Shown here: positions 26,950 to 35,670 of the stretch, in pieces
Numbering within the stretch: position 1 is the first letter of the stretch
Layout: every line of letters begins with the position of its first letter
From: G963662605 sp963662605
GTDB taxonomy: Bacteria; Bacteroidota; Ignavibacteria; Ignavibacteriales; Ignavibacteriaceae
Assembly: GCA_963662605.1 (NCBI GenBank)
Contig: OY759785.1
Location: 2,356,001-2,420,000, forward strand
Direction of reading: 5' to 3'
DNA: 64,000 nt
Program-made: the position numbers and the translations under genes
Notes under the pieces: generated by a model
What the model saw: the letters and a program-made list of their open reading frames with translations, nothing else
The model's database searches: none
What the model was told of the DNA's origin: nothing

Positions 26950-27687
26950 CTATCTCAGTTTAATCTCTCCGCCGCCGAATATGACAACTCCTTTAATATG
27001 CAAAACGGCTGTGGAATCAATTATCTGTACATTTGTTCTTGCTTGTTTAGTCGAAAATCCACCAAATAACGGAACAACGTCAATCTGAACTTTCCAGGAG
27101 TCCGGAATAATTAGTGTCATGCCTCCGAAGATTATTGTTACATCTAAGTATTGATCGCCTTCTTTTAACTTACAATCGGTTAAATCCAGTTTTGATCCGC
27201 CAAATATCGCTGTAATCGTTCCACCTTGAAAAGCTTCGGAATGAAAAACTTTTTCTCCGCCGCCAAAAAGCGAAACATCTTCAATTACATCAAGATTTCT
27301 ATCCTCGGTGAAATTCTTGTAATAACCGCGATAATTAGTAGATGTGTCACTCTCAGTACCAAATTGTTGATTTTCTTCTTTTTTCTTCCATTTGGATCGC
27401 GTCAATAAATGAATTCCCAAGAAAATCACCAGAGTGGGGAAGATCAACTTGGAACTATCTCCGGGAATGAGACTCAATGTGCCGATGATTATCAACGCCG
27501 GTCCCAGTAATCGCTTCTTTGCATTAACTAATAACACAATACCGGCGACAATTAACACCAAATCCCACGCGACCGCTCCAAAATCCATCCAGTCCGGCAG
27601 TAAATTCCCAATTAAAAACATTCCACCTATCAGAACCATGATAATTCCGAGAATGTTTCTTGATTTCCATGGCTGCTTTATATCCAT
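26950..27687 (-). CDS. LiaF-like membrane protein with FGG repeats
   Basis: A 245-residue protein. The N-terminal third has three or four membrane segments (ILGIIMVLIGGMFLIGN, VLIVAGIVLLV, LIIIGTLSLIPG, LVIFLGIHLL). The C-terminal half has five spaced FGG motifs (SLFGGGEKV, AIFGGSKLD, IIFGGMTLI, PLFGGFSTK, VIFGGGEIK), as in the C-terminal domain of LiaF/DUF2154-like proteins, which should form a right-handed beta-helix. LiaF proteins restrain two-component kinases in the cell-envelope stress response of Bacillota, so a similar accessory role beside this LytS/LytTR pair is likely. ATG 27687 is preferred over 27696 on RBS spacing. Confidence 0.75.
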   Translation of the reverse strand: MDIKQPWKSRNILGIIMVLIGGMFLIGNLLPDWMDFGAVAWDLVLIVAGIVLLVNAKKRLLGPALIIIGTLSLIPGDSSKLIFPTLVIFLGIHLLTRSKWKKKEENQQFGTESDTSTNYRGYYKNFTEDRNLDVIEDVSLFGGGEKVFHSEAFQGGTITAIFGGSKLDLTDCKLKEGDQYLDVTIIFGGMTLIIPDSWKVQIDVVPLFGGFSTKQARTNVQIIDSTAVLHIKGVVIFGGGEIKLR

Positions 27688-27873
27688 AAAGGTCATCCTA
27701 ATGTTAGCGTAACAGAAAATTCTTAACGTTTATTTAGTAAATAAAGTTCTCAACATCAATCTATACATGTTATTTAAGTAAACAAAATTAAAATCGGTAA
27801 AACAATCTTTTTCGTCGGTGAAAATTTTTGTTTTTATGCAAGCAAAATATTTGCTTGAATTAAAATAAATTCT

Positions 27874-27904
27874 TTTGCATTTAAAATCTTAATTAATACT
27901 TTCG
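27874..27904 (+). promoter_or_regulatory. Candidate Bacteroidota-type promoter for nrdJ
   Basis: TTTG at 27874-27877 and TACTTTCG at 27897-27904 with 19 bases between them, one mismatch from TAnnTTTG. It lies about 55 bases before the nrdJ start. I see no cobalamin riboswitch core in the 250-base gap. Confidence 0.4.
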
Positions 27905-27959
27905 CATACACACAACGCGATAATACTATCTCTTTAATAATTTAAAATTGAGAAGCATC

Positions 27960-30900
27960 ATGAAGATTACCCGACATTTTACTGTGCCAAATGCCGACCC
28001 TTTAGAAAGAATAAATTTTGAAAGCAGAACCTCCGAAATCCGAAATCCCGACGGATCAATTGTATTTCAGATGGCTGATGTTTTAATACCTTCCACATGG
28101 TCTCAGGTAGCCACTGACATCATTACACAAAAGTATTTTAGAAAAGCAGGCGTACCTGTTTGTTTAAAAAAGAAAAAAGAAAAGAACGTTCCTGAGTGGC
28201 TTGCCGCTTCAGTTATTGATACTGAAAAAATGCAGGCGCTTCCGGAAAAAGATCGATACCGTCCCGAGACCAGTGCAAAAGAAGTATTCCATCGTCTGGC
28301 AGGATGCTGGACTTATTGGGGATGGAAAGGAAACTATTTTAATACCGAAGAAGATGCAAAAGCATATTATGATGAAATGATGTTCAGCCTTGCCAATCAG
28401 ATGGCAGCTCCCAACAGCCCACAATGGTTCAACACAGGACTTAACTGGGCATATGGCATCACGGGACCTTCCCAGGGACATTTTTTTGTAGATTATGAAA
28501 CCGGTGAATTAAAGAAATCCGATGACGCCTATACGCATCCGCAGCCTCATGCGTGCTTCATTCAATCAATCAAGGATGATTTGGTCAACGAAGGCGGTAT
28601 TATGGATCTTTGGGTGCGTGAAGCCCGCCTGTTCAAATACGGTTCGGGAACCGGGTCCAATTTTTCAGATCTTCGCGGTGAAGAAGAACCACTCAGCGGC
28701 GGCGGTAGAAGTTCCGGGCTTATGTCCTTCCTTCGTATAGGAGATCGCTCCGCGGGAGCCATTAAATCCGGCGGCACTACCCGCAGAGCAGCAAAAATGG
28801 TCTGCCTTGATATGGATCATCCCGATATTGAAGAGTTTATCAACTGGAAAGTAAAAGAAGAACAGAAGGTCGCCTCGCTTGTTGCCGGTTCAGAAGCGTG
28901 CAACTATCATCTAAATGCTATCATGAATGCCTGTTATCAGGAACATCCGGAAAATGACAGATTTAACCCAAAATTAAATTTAAAATTACAGAAGGCCGTT
29001 ATTCAGGCTCGTAAGGCTAAGATTCCTCAAAACTATATCGAACGGGTTATTCAGCTGGCAAAGATGGGATTCACCTCAATTGAATTTCCGATTTACAATG
29101 TTGACTGGAACTCAGAGGCATATGCAACGGTATCCGGTCAAAATTCTAATAATTCGATTCGCGTCACCAATGATTTTATGCAGGCTGTTATCAGCGACTC
29201 TGACTGGCATTTGTACTGGAGAACGGAAAAAGCTAAAGCAAAGAAAGAGGGCAGAGTTCCGAATCCAAGTCGTTCTATTAATGCCAAAGAACTTTGGGAT
29301 GATATCGCATATGCTGCTTGGACATCTGCAGATCCGGGCATCCAGTACCATTCAACAATTAATGAGTGGCATACTTGTATTAATGACGGTAAGATCAGAG
29401 CATCCAACCCGTGCAGCGAGTATATGTTCCTTGATGATACTGCATGTAATCTTGCCTCAATCAATCTTATTCGCTTTTATGACGATCAAAAGCACACATT
29501 CGATATTGAAGCATTCCGACATACTGCCCGGTTATGGACGATCACCCTTGAAATTAGTGTATTGATGGCACAGTTTCCAAGTCAGGCTATTGCACAGCTA
29601 AGTTATGATTACCGCACACTCGGTTTGGGGTATGCCAACCTTGGAGCTTTGCTCATGGTTCAGGGAATACCGTACGACAGTAACGAATCATTTGCAATCT
29701 GCGGCGCAATCACGGCGATTATGCACATGACTTCCTATGCTACATCTGCCGAGATGGCAAAAGAGCTAAAGCCGTTTGCAGCGTTTGAACGCAACAAAGA
29801 GAATATGCTGAGAGTATTGCGCAATCACAAGCGCGCAGTTTACAGTGCTGAAGCTTCGGAATACGAAGGCTTGTCAATTGTACCTGTCGGTATTAATGAA
29901 GAATATTGCCCGGCTGAGTTGTTGGAAGCCGCAAAGATTGCTGCCGATGAAGCTGTAACTCTTGGTGAACAATATGGATTCAGAAATGCTCAGGTAACAG
30001 TTATTGCTCCGACCGGAACTATCGGCCTGGTTATGGATTGCGATACCACCGGAGTTGAGCCTGATTTCTCACTCGTTAAATTTAAAAAACTTGCCGGCGG
30101 CGGTTATTTTAAGATTATCAATCAATCGTTACCACCCGCGTTGGAAAAACTCGGATACGGTGATGAACAAATCAGTGAGATTGTTAAATATGCCAAGGGT
30201 GCCGGAACATTAGCCGGTTCACCGTATATTAATCATGAATCTTTGAAGGCAAAAGGTTTTACCGAAGAAGTTTTACAGAGTGTTGAAAATTCGCTACCTT
30301 CGGTTTTTGATTTAGGTTTTGCATTTGCGAAATATGCTTTGCCCGAAGACTTTTTAACTGATGCTTTGGGTTTTAGTACCGATACTATTAACAATCCTGA
30401 TTTTGATGTATTAAAAGCTTTAGGATTTTCACGGCAGGAAATCGCTATGGCAAACGACTATGTTTGCGGCACGATGACTGTTGAGGGTTCACCTTTCTTA
30501 AAGGTTGAGCATTATCCGGTTTTTGACTGCGCAAACAAATGCGGTAAAAAGGGCACACGTTTTATCAGGGCTATGGCACACATCAAAATGATGGCCGCTG
30601 CGCAGCCGTTCATTTCCGGTGCAATCTCCAAAACAATCAACCTGCCGAATCAGGCAACCGTAGACGACATTAAGGAAGCATACTTTGAATCATGGAGACT
30701 TGGTTTGAAGGGTAATGCTATTTATCGAGACGGTTCAAAACTCTCACAGCCGCTCAGTTCGGTTTTTGATGATGATCTTGAAGCCATTGTAGAAGAAAAA
30801 GAACAGAACGACATTGTTAAAGTTGCCGAGAGAATTGTACACAGATACATTGCCAAAAGACGGAGACTTCCGGACAGACGTTCAGGATATACACAGAAAG

Positions 30901-31556
30901 CAAAAATCAACGGGCAGAGTGTCTATATCAGAACAGGTGAATACGAGAACGAACAGCTTGGTGAAATATTCATAGATATGCATCGCGAAGGTGCGACTGT
31001 TCGAAGCTTGTTAAACTGCTTCGCAATTTCCATTTCACTCGGATTGCAGCATGGTGTACCGCTGGAAGAGTTTGTTGATGCTTTCGTGTTTACCAGATTT
31101 GAACCAAGCGGATTGGTTACCGGTAATTCGAAGATCAAGATGTCTACCTCAATAATAGACTACATCTTCCGTGAGTTGGCAGTCAGCTATCTGGGAAGAA
31201 ATGACCTTGCTCATGCCAACACAGACGATGATAATGCTTTTCCGGTTTCCAGAAACATTGTAAAAGAAATCAGTGAATTTGATTTTGAAAGCGAAGAGGC
31301 TGTTAGCGAGAAAACTATAGAGTTCGATCATGACCATGATGAAAAAACTTCATATAACTTTTCTTTGTCATCCTCGGAATCAAAAGCTTCACAAAAGTAC
31401 CCTGAAGAATCCATGAATCTGAAGAAAAAAGTAAAGCAGGCGATTGAAAAAGGATATACCGGGGATGTGTGTCCGGAATGCTTTAATATGACGATGGTTC
31501 GTAACGGAGTATGTTTGAAGTGTATGACCTGCGGTGCGACAACCAGTTGCAGCTAA
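27960..31556 (+). CDS. nrdJ: Adenosylcobalamin-dependent (class II) ribonucleotide reductase
   Basis: A 1198-residue class II enzyme. Seen in order: SPQWFNTGLNWAYG and LFKYGSGTGSNFS in the N-terminal part, NPCSEYMFLDDTACNLASINL (about 480-500) with catalytic Cys and Glu, IAPTGTIGLVMDCDTTGVEPDFSLVKFK, and a C-terminal tail CPECFNMTMVRNGVCLKCMTCGATTSC with six cysteines for metal binding and active-site re-reduction. It reduces ribonucleotides to deoxyribonucleotides using adenosylcobalamin, without oxygen or a second subunit. The frame is open to TTG 27948; ATG 27960 has GAGAAG six bases upstream. It ends convergent with pdxJ at a perfect hairpin. Confidence 0.95.
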   Translation: MKITRHFTVPNADPLERINFESRTSEIRNPDGSIVFQMADVLIPSTWSQVATDIITQKYFRKAGVPVCLKKKKEKNVPEWLAASVIDTEKMQALPEKDRYRPETSAKEVFHRLAGCWTYWGWKGNYFNTEEDAKAYYDEMMFSLANQMAAPNSPQWFNTGLNWAYGITGPSQGHFFVDYETGELKKSDDAYTHPQPHACFIQSIKDDLVNEGGIMDLWVREARLFKYGSGTGSNFSDLRGEEEPLSGGGRSSGLMSFLRIGDRSAGAIKSGGTTRRAAKMVCLDMDHPDIEEFINWKVKEEQKVASLVAGSEACNYHLNAIMNACYQEHPENDRFNPKLNLKLQKAVIQARKAKIPQNYIERVIQLAKMGFTSIEFPIYNVDWNSEAYATVSGQNSNNSIRVTNDFMQAVISDSDWHLYWRTEKAKAKKEGRVPNPSRSINAKELWDDIAYAAWTSADPGIQYHSTINEWHTCINDGKIRASNPCSEYMFLDDTACNLASINLIRFYDDQKHTFDIEAFRHTARLWTITLEISVLMAQFPSQAIAQLSYDYRTLGLGYANLGALLMVQGIPYDSNESFAICGAITAIMHMTSYATSAEMAKELKPFAAFERNKENMLRVLRNHKRAVYSAEASEYEGLSIVPVGINEEYCPAELLEAAKIAADEAVTLGEQYGFRNAQVTVIAPTGTIGLVMDCDTTGVEPDFSLVKFKKLAGGGYFKIINQSLPPALEKLGYGDEQISEIVKYAKGAGTLAGSPYINHESLKAKGFTEEVLQSVENSLPSVFDLGFAFAKYALPEDFLTDALGFSTDTINNPDFDVLKALGFSRQEIAMANDYVCGTMTVEGSPFLKVEHYPVFDCANKCGKKGTRFIRAMAHIKMMAAAQPFISGAISKTINLPNQATVDDIKEAYFESWRLGLKGNAIYRDGSKLSQPLSSVFDDDLEAIVEEKEQNDIVKVAERIVHRYIAKRRRLPDRRSGYTQKAKINGQSVYIRTGEYENEQLGEIFIDMHREGATVRSLLNCFAISISLGLQHGVPLEEFVDAFVFTRFEPSGLVTGNSKIKMSTSIIDYIFRELAVSYLGRNDLAHANTDDDNAFPVSRNIVKEISEFDFESEEAVSEKTIEFDHDHDEKTSYNFSLSSSESKASQKYPEESMNLKKKVKQAIEKGYTGDVCPECFNMTMVRNGVCLKCMTCGATTSCS

Positions 31557-31589
31557 AAAATTGGGATAGAGTACCGGGTACTCTATCCC
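31555..31589 (-). terminator. Intrinsic terminator for pdxJ and probably nrdJ
   Basis: Perfect 12-base stem GGGATAGAGTAC/GTACTCTATCCC (31563-31574 with 31578-31589) and a three-base loop. Read on the minus strand it is followed by a T run (the A run at 31555-31560). On the plus strand the following bases are only weakly T-rich. Confidence 0.8.
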
Positions 31590-31595
31590 TAATCT

Positions 31596-32312
31596 TTATC
31601 TACCTTTAATTAAATCCGACATTTCTTTAATAGCCCGGTCAAGCCCGACTATAACTGCGCGTGCTATAACTGCATGGCCGATACTAACTTCATCAATATC
31701 AGTGAGTTCGCGGAAAGTTTTGATATTAATATAATTCAACCCATGACCACTGTTAACACCAAGACCTAATTTTTTCGCATGTTTAGCAGCCTGTCGAATT
31801 TTTTCAAGTTCGTCAAATTCTTCTTCAACCGAAAGAGCATTAGCAAATACTCCGGTATGGATTTCAATAACATCAGCCTGAATATCCGCTGCGGCAGATA
31901 TCTGATCGTAATCGGGCTCAATAAACATTGATACCTCAATATCATGCTCATGTAAGTCGGATACACAATCACGCAATAGATCTGCATTATCAATTATGTT
32001 GATGCCGCCTTCAGTCGTTAATTCCTGTCGCTTTTCGGGAACGATCGTAGACAATTCCGGACCGAGATCACAAGCAATTCTAATAATCTCTTCTGTTGCG
32101 GCCATCTCCAAATCAAGCTTTGTAGTAATCACTTCACGGAGCAAGCGGACATCACGGTCGGTTATATGCCGTCTGTCTTCCCGAAGATGAACTACAATGC
32201 CGTCAACACCGCATTGTTCTGCAAAAAGCGCAGCAGTTACCGGATCGGGAACAATTTCATTTCTCGCGTTCCTCAACGTAGCTATATGATCTATATTCAA
32301 ACTAAATTTCAT
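31596..32312 (-). CDS. pdxJ: Pyridoxine 5'-phosphate synthase
   Basis: A 238-residue TIM-barrel protein starting MKFSLNIDHIATLRNAR, with AEQCGVDGIVVHLREDRRHI, DLEMAATEEI, VSMFIEPD, IEIHTGVFAN and GLGVNSGHGLNY: the complete set of PdxJ loops, including catalytic His and Glu. It condenses 3-amino-2-oxopropyl phosphate with deoxyxylulose 5-phosphate to form pyridoxine 5'-phosphate. This indicates the DXP-dependent B6 pathway. The gene stands alone, convergent with nrdJ and divergent from the pduS-like gene. Confidence 0.95.
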   Translation of the reverse strand: MKFSLNIDHIATLRNARNEIVPDPVTAALFAEQCGVDGIVVHLREDRRHITDRDVRLLREVITTKLDLEMAATEEIIRIACDLGPELSTIVPEKRQELTTEGGINIIDNADLLRDCVSDLHEHDIEVSMFIEPDYDQISAAADIQADVIEIHTGVFANALSVEEEFDELEKIRQAAKHAKKLGLGVNSGHGLNYINIKTFRELTDIDEVSIGHAVIARAVIVGLDRAIKEMSDLIKGR

Positions 32313-32471
32313 GATTCAATTCCATTCGTTTTTCGCATAATATTATGATATTTTCTTCTAATCTGTAATAGCTCAAAAAAAACAATTAAATATATCAATA
32401 TTTTCAGATTTTTGCTTAAAATTGGAAAAATTATTACCCATACTAAAAAAAATGTATAAAGCGTTTAATAC

Positions 32472-32489
32472 TTAATGAATATACATTAA
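32472..32489. promoter_or_regulatory. Possible operator palindrome upstream of the pduS-like gene
   Basis: TTAATG (32472-32477) and CATTAA (32484-32489) form an inverted repeat around AATATA, 35 bases before the pduS-like start. The gap is AT-rich, so chance cannot be excluded. I see nothing else in the 211-base gap. Confidence 0.3.
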
Positions 32490-32523
32490 ATTAGATGTTT
32501 CAATTTCGAAAAAAGAGTTATTT

Positions 32524-33837
32524 ATGGCATTAGCAGAAAAGTTGAAGAAGGCAGGAGTTGTCGGAGCCGGCGGCGCCGGTTTTCCTACATATGTAAAATC
32601 CGAATCTCAAGTTGAGTTTATGATTGCCAACGGCGCGGAGTGTGAACCTCTGGTGCATAAGGATTTTGAATTGATGGCACATTTCCCTGACGAAGTAGTA
32701 AAGGGAATGGAACTCATGCTGGAATCAACCAATGCAAAAAAAGGGTACATCGGCATCAAAGCGAAGAATGCCAGAGCTATTTCTGCTATTCAAAATAAGA
32801 TTAATAATAACAAACTAACTATAGCCCAATTAGGTGATTTTTATCCTGCCGGTGATGAATATGAGTTAGTTTATGCAACAACAAAACGATTGATTCCTCC
32901 AGCGGGTATTCCGTTAAATATCGGTTGTGTAGTTAATAATGTTGAGACCTTATATAATATCGCAAACGCAGATAACGAAATTCCTGTAACTAATAAATTC
33001 CTTTGTGTAAACGGTGCTGTTAAAAAGCCGTCTTCATTCTTTGTACCTATCGGGACTTCATTCAGAGAGGTACTTGCATTTGCAGGCGGACCTATAACAA
33101 GCGATTTTGCTATTTATGTCGGCGGCGTAATGATGGGCAAGCTGACGTTTGATCTTGACGAAGTAGTTACAAAGACAACCGCGGCTCTGATTATTTTGCC
33201 AAGACAACATCAGTTGGTTATCCGGAAAAACAAACCTGAACATAGCTGGCACAGAATAGGAAAATCGGCATGCGATCAGTGCAGTTATTGTACTGAATTC
33301 TGCCCGAGATATTTGCTGGGTTATGATGTCCAGCCTCATAAAGTAATGAGGTCATTGGGATTCACCACCACCGGTGCGGACGTGTGGAACCAGAAGGCCG
33401 AATTATGCTGCGCTTGCGGACTATGTACACTGTATTCATGCCCTGAAGACCTGTTTCCGAAGGAAGCTTGTGATAAAGCCAAGAAAGAAATGAAATCAGC
33501 CGGTATAAAATACACACAGACAAAACCGGTAACCGTGCACCCTATGAAAGACGGAAGGAGAGTTCCGGTACAAAGGCTTATACAGCGGATGCAATTGAAG
33601 GATTACGATGTTCACACACCATTCACGGATAAGACACCAATACCGACTACCGTTAAAATACTTTTAAAACAGCATGTCGGTGAAACTGCAAAGGCAGTTG
33701 TTTCAATTGGAACGAAAGTGAATGCAGGAGATGTTATTGGTGAGGTACCGGAGAACAAACTCGGTGCATATATTCACGCTTCCATAGCAGGAACGGTTAC
33801 TGAAGTTACAGAAGAATTTGTCAGAATAAAGAGTTAG
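32524..33837 (+). CDS. pduS: PduS-like Fe-S flavoprotein of bacterial microcompartments
   Basis: A 437-residue protein of the RnfC/PduS family. The N-terminal GVVGAGGAGFPTYVK and IANGAECEPLVHKD bind FMN/NADH in the Complex1_51K-like domain. An SLBB-like region follows (about 155-215). Two [4Fe-4S] motifs are present: Cys250, 253, 256, 260 and Cys295, 298, 301, 306, with an extra Cys296. The C-terminus (about 385-437) is a barrel-sandwich domain as in RnfC and PduS. PduS oxidises NADH and can reduce cobalamin in the propanediol compartment. The tie to PduS rather than RnfC comes from the adjacent PduT-like shell gene and from the absence of rnf genes. Length is near PduS (about 450). Confidence 0.85.
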   Translation: MALAEKLKKAGVVGAGGAGFPTYVKSESQVEFMIANGAECEPLVHKDFELMAHFPDEVVKGMELMLESTNAKKGYIGIKAKNARAISAIQNKINNNKLTIAQLGDFYPAGDEYELVYATTKRLIPPAGIPLNIGCVVNNVETLYNIANADNEIPVTNKFLCVNGAVKKPSSFFVPIGTSFREVLAFAGGPITSDFAIYVGGVMMGKLTFDLDEVVTKTTAALIILPRQHQLVIRKNKPEHSWHRIGKSACDQCSYCTEFCPRYLLGYDVQPHKVMRSLGFTTTGADVWNQKAELCCACGLCTLYSCPEDLFPKEACDKAKKEMKSAGIKYTQTKPVTVHPMKDGRRVPVQRLIQRMQLKDYDVHTPFTDKTPIPTTVKILLKQHVGETAKAVVSIGTKVNAGDVIGEVPENKLGAYIHASIAGTVTEVTEEFVRIKS

Positions 33838-33844
33838 GAAACAC

Positions 33845-34399
33845 ATGATTGCGAAAAACTCAATCGGATTAGTTGAATTATCAAGTATTGCTGCCGGAAT
33901 GCAAGCGGCCGATATTATGTTAAAAACATCAGATGTCGAATTAGTATTATCTCGAACAATATGTTCCGGCAAATATATGGTACTTATTGGTGGTGATGTT
34001 GCAGCAGTTCATACTGCTGTGGAAGCCGCGAAAGGGACCTTAGGTTTTGGAATTATTGACGATTTTGTTATCCCTAACGTTCATCCTGAAATTTTTCCTG
34101 CCATTGCCGGGCATACCGGAGTCCAGATGCTTGAAGCATTGGGCATCATTGAATCCTTTTCAATTGCTTCCCTTATAGAAGCTGCCGATGCGGCAGTGAA
34201 AGCAGCAAACGTCCAACTTATTGAAGTGCGACTCGCGATGGCGTTAGGAGGAAAAGCATTTGTCACCATGACCGGGGAAGTAGCTGCTGTGACCAGTGCT
34301 GTTGAAGCCGGTGCTGCTCTTGTGGCTGAAAAGGGATTATTGGTAAACAAAGTAGTGATTGCCCAGCCACGGCAAGAGCTTTTAAATGAGATGATCTGA
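33845..34399 (+). CDS. pduT: PduT-like tandem BMC-domain shell protein with Fe-S ligand Cys
   Basis: A 184-residue protein made of two BMC domains (about 4-90 and 97-182), each starting with the typical IG(L/I)(V/I)E segment (SIGLVELSSIAAGMQAAD; ALGIIESFSIASLIEAAD). BMC-T proteins form pseudo-hexameric trimers in microcompartment shells. Residues 38-43, TICSGK, match the TICPGK site of PduT, whose Cys binds a [4Fe-4S] cluster at the trimer pore; here it is Cys40. IPNVHPEIFPAI is also a PduT feature. It lies eight bases after the pduS-like gene. The pair should move electrons across a shell. No hexameric or pentameric shell gene and no signature enzyme is in this window. Confidence 0.9.
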   Translation: MIAKNSIGLVELSSIAAGMQAADIMLKTSDVELVLSRTICSGKYMVLIGGDVAAVHTAVEAAKGTLGFGIIDDFVIPNVHPEIFPAIAGHTGVQMLEALGIIESFSIASLIEAADAAVKAANVQLIEVRLAMALGGKAFVTMTGEVAAVTSAVEAGAALVAEKGLLVNKVVIAQPRQELLNEMI

Positions 34400-34401
34400 T
34401 T

Positions 34402-35646
34402 ATGCCGGTTACGAAAAAGCCCGAATTGCTTGCTCCGGCAGGTAATTGGACAATGTTGAATGCCGTCATTAATAACGGCGCTGATGCGGTTTATTTTGGT
34501 ATAGACGGATTTAACATGAGAGTTCTTGCTGAGAATTTTCATGTGGACGACCTGCCGGCAATTGTTGAACTATGCCATTCGCAAAACGTTCAGGCTCACC
34601 TCGCGCTGAATACCATCATGTATAACTCTGAATTATCCGATGCCGACAAAATTGTAAAAGCGGCAAAAGAAGCAGGAATTGATTATATCATCTGCTGGGA
34701 CTTTTCCGTTATATCACTTTGCAAAAAGTATGACGTACCAATTTGCATTTCCACTCAGGCATCTATTTCAAATCTGGCTTCTCTACAGCAATATCAATTG
34801 CTCGGTGCAAAACGGGTCGTACTTGCCCGCGAATGCAATCTTCAGGATATTATTGAAATGCGGAAGAACACAGAATTAGAAATCGAAACATTTGTACATG
34901 GTGCAATGTGTATCGCTCTAAGCGGCCGCTGTTTTATGAGTCAGGATATTTTCGGGCGCAGTGCGAATCGCGGTGACTGCATTCAGCCCTGCCGCAGGGA
35001 ATATGAGATTTATGACGGGCGCAAAGATTATTCAATTTTGCTGGGTAAGGACTACGTCATGTCCTCAAAGGATTTATGCACGATAGACTTCATTGATACT
35101 CTGATTGAATCCGGTATTAACTCCCTAAAGATTGAAGGCCGAAAAAGAAGCCCTGAATACGCCGCTAAAGTAACATCGGTTTACCGTCGCGCCATTGACG
35201 CGCATGCCGATGGAAGGTTGACACCGGAACTGAAAGCTGCACTTAAAACGGAATTGACCTCTGTCTATAACAGGGGATTTACAACCGGTTTTTATCAGCA
35301 TGATCCTACAGCGGAAGATTTTGCTCATGAAGAAGGCAACAGCGCTCTGGAGCGTAAAGAGTTTATCGGCGAAGTAATAAACTATTACAAGCAAAGTAAA
35401 GTCGCTTATGTTGCGATGAAAAATGAATCCTTAAAGGCAGGAGATAAAATTCTTATCATCGGGAGTACAACGGGAGTTGTAGAGATGATAACGCCGCAGC
35501 TGTTCTCCGACGAGAAGCCGGTACAAAGCGGGATAAAAGGGGAGAAGATAACATTTGTTTGCGAATCACTCGTGAGGCCGAGAGATAAGGTATATCTCAT
35601 CCGTCCACGTGAACCAAAAGATAAACAAAAATTCGCATGGAGCTAA
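34402..35646 (+). CDS. Peptidase U32-family protein
   Basis: A 414-residue protein with ELLAPAGNWTMLNAVINNGADAVYFG at the start and the U32 signature ETFVHGAMCIALSGRCFMS (about 162-180). It is followed by NRGDCIQPCRREYEI and LKIEGRKRSPEYAAKVTSVYRRAID. The conserved cysteines may hold an Fe-S cluster. U32 members act in tRNA or rRNA hydroxylation (TrhP, RlhA), in ubiquinone hydroxylation (UbiU/V) or as reported collagenases; this one looks closest to the TrhP-like group that hydroxylates U34 of tRNA. It starts two bases after the pduT-like stop, so they are probably co-transcribed. Confidence 0.82.
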   Translation: MPVTKKPELLAPAGNWTMLNAVINNGADAVYFGIDGFNMRVLAENFHVDDLPAIVELCHSQNVQAHLALNTIMYNSELSDADKIVKAAKEAGIDYIICWDFSVISLCKKYDVPICISTQASISNLASLQQYQLLGAKRVVLARECNLQDIIEMRKNTELEIETFVHGAMCIALSGRCFMSQDIFGRSANRGDCIQPCRREYEIYDGRKDYSILLGKDYVMSSKDLCTIDFIDTLIESGINSLKIEGRKRSPEYAAKVTSVYRRAIDAHADGRLTPELKAALKTELTSVYNRGFTTGFYQHDPTAEDFAHEEGNSALERKEFIGEVINYYKQSKVAYVAMKNESLKAGDKILIIGSTTGVVEMITPQLFSDEKPVQSGIKGEKITFVCESLVRPRDKVYLIRPREPKDKQKFAWS

Positions 35647-35670
35647 TTCTAACATTGAATTTGTAATTTT

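Noticed and set aside
27697..27947. Cobalamin riboswitch or NrdR boxes upstream of nrdJ
   Set aside because: I could not find the B12-box core or paired NrdR boxes in the 250-base gap; only promoter-like elements were seen.
29080..29565. 161-codon plus-strand ORF inside nrdJ
   Set aside because: Out-of-frame shadow of nrdJ; no RBS and no recognisable motif.
32524..33837. RnfC of an Rnf complex
   Set aside because: No rnfA, B, D, E or G genes are nearby, and the next gene is a PduT-like shell protein, which fits PduS.
34081..34542. 153-codon minus-strand ORF opposite pduT
   Set aside because: Antisense shadow of the BMC-T gene and of the U32 gene start.
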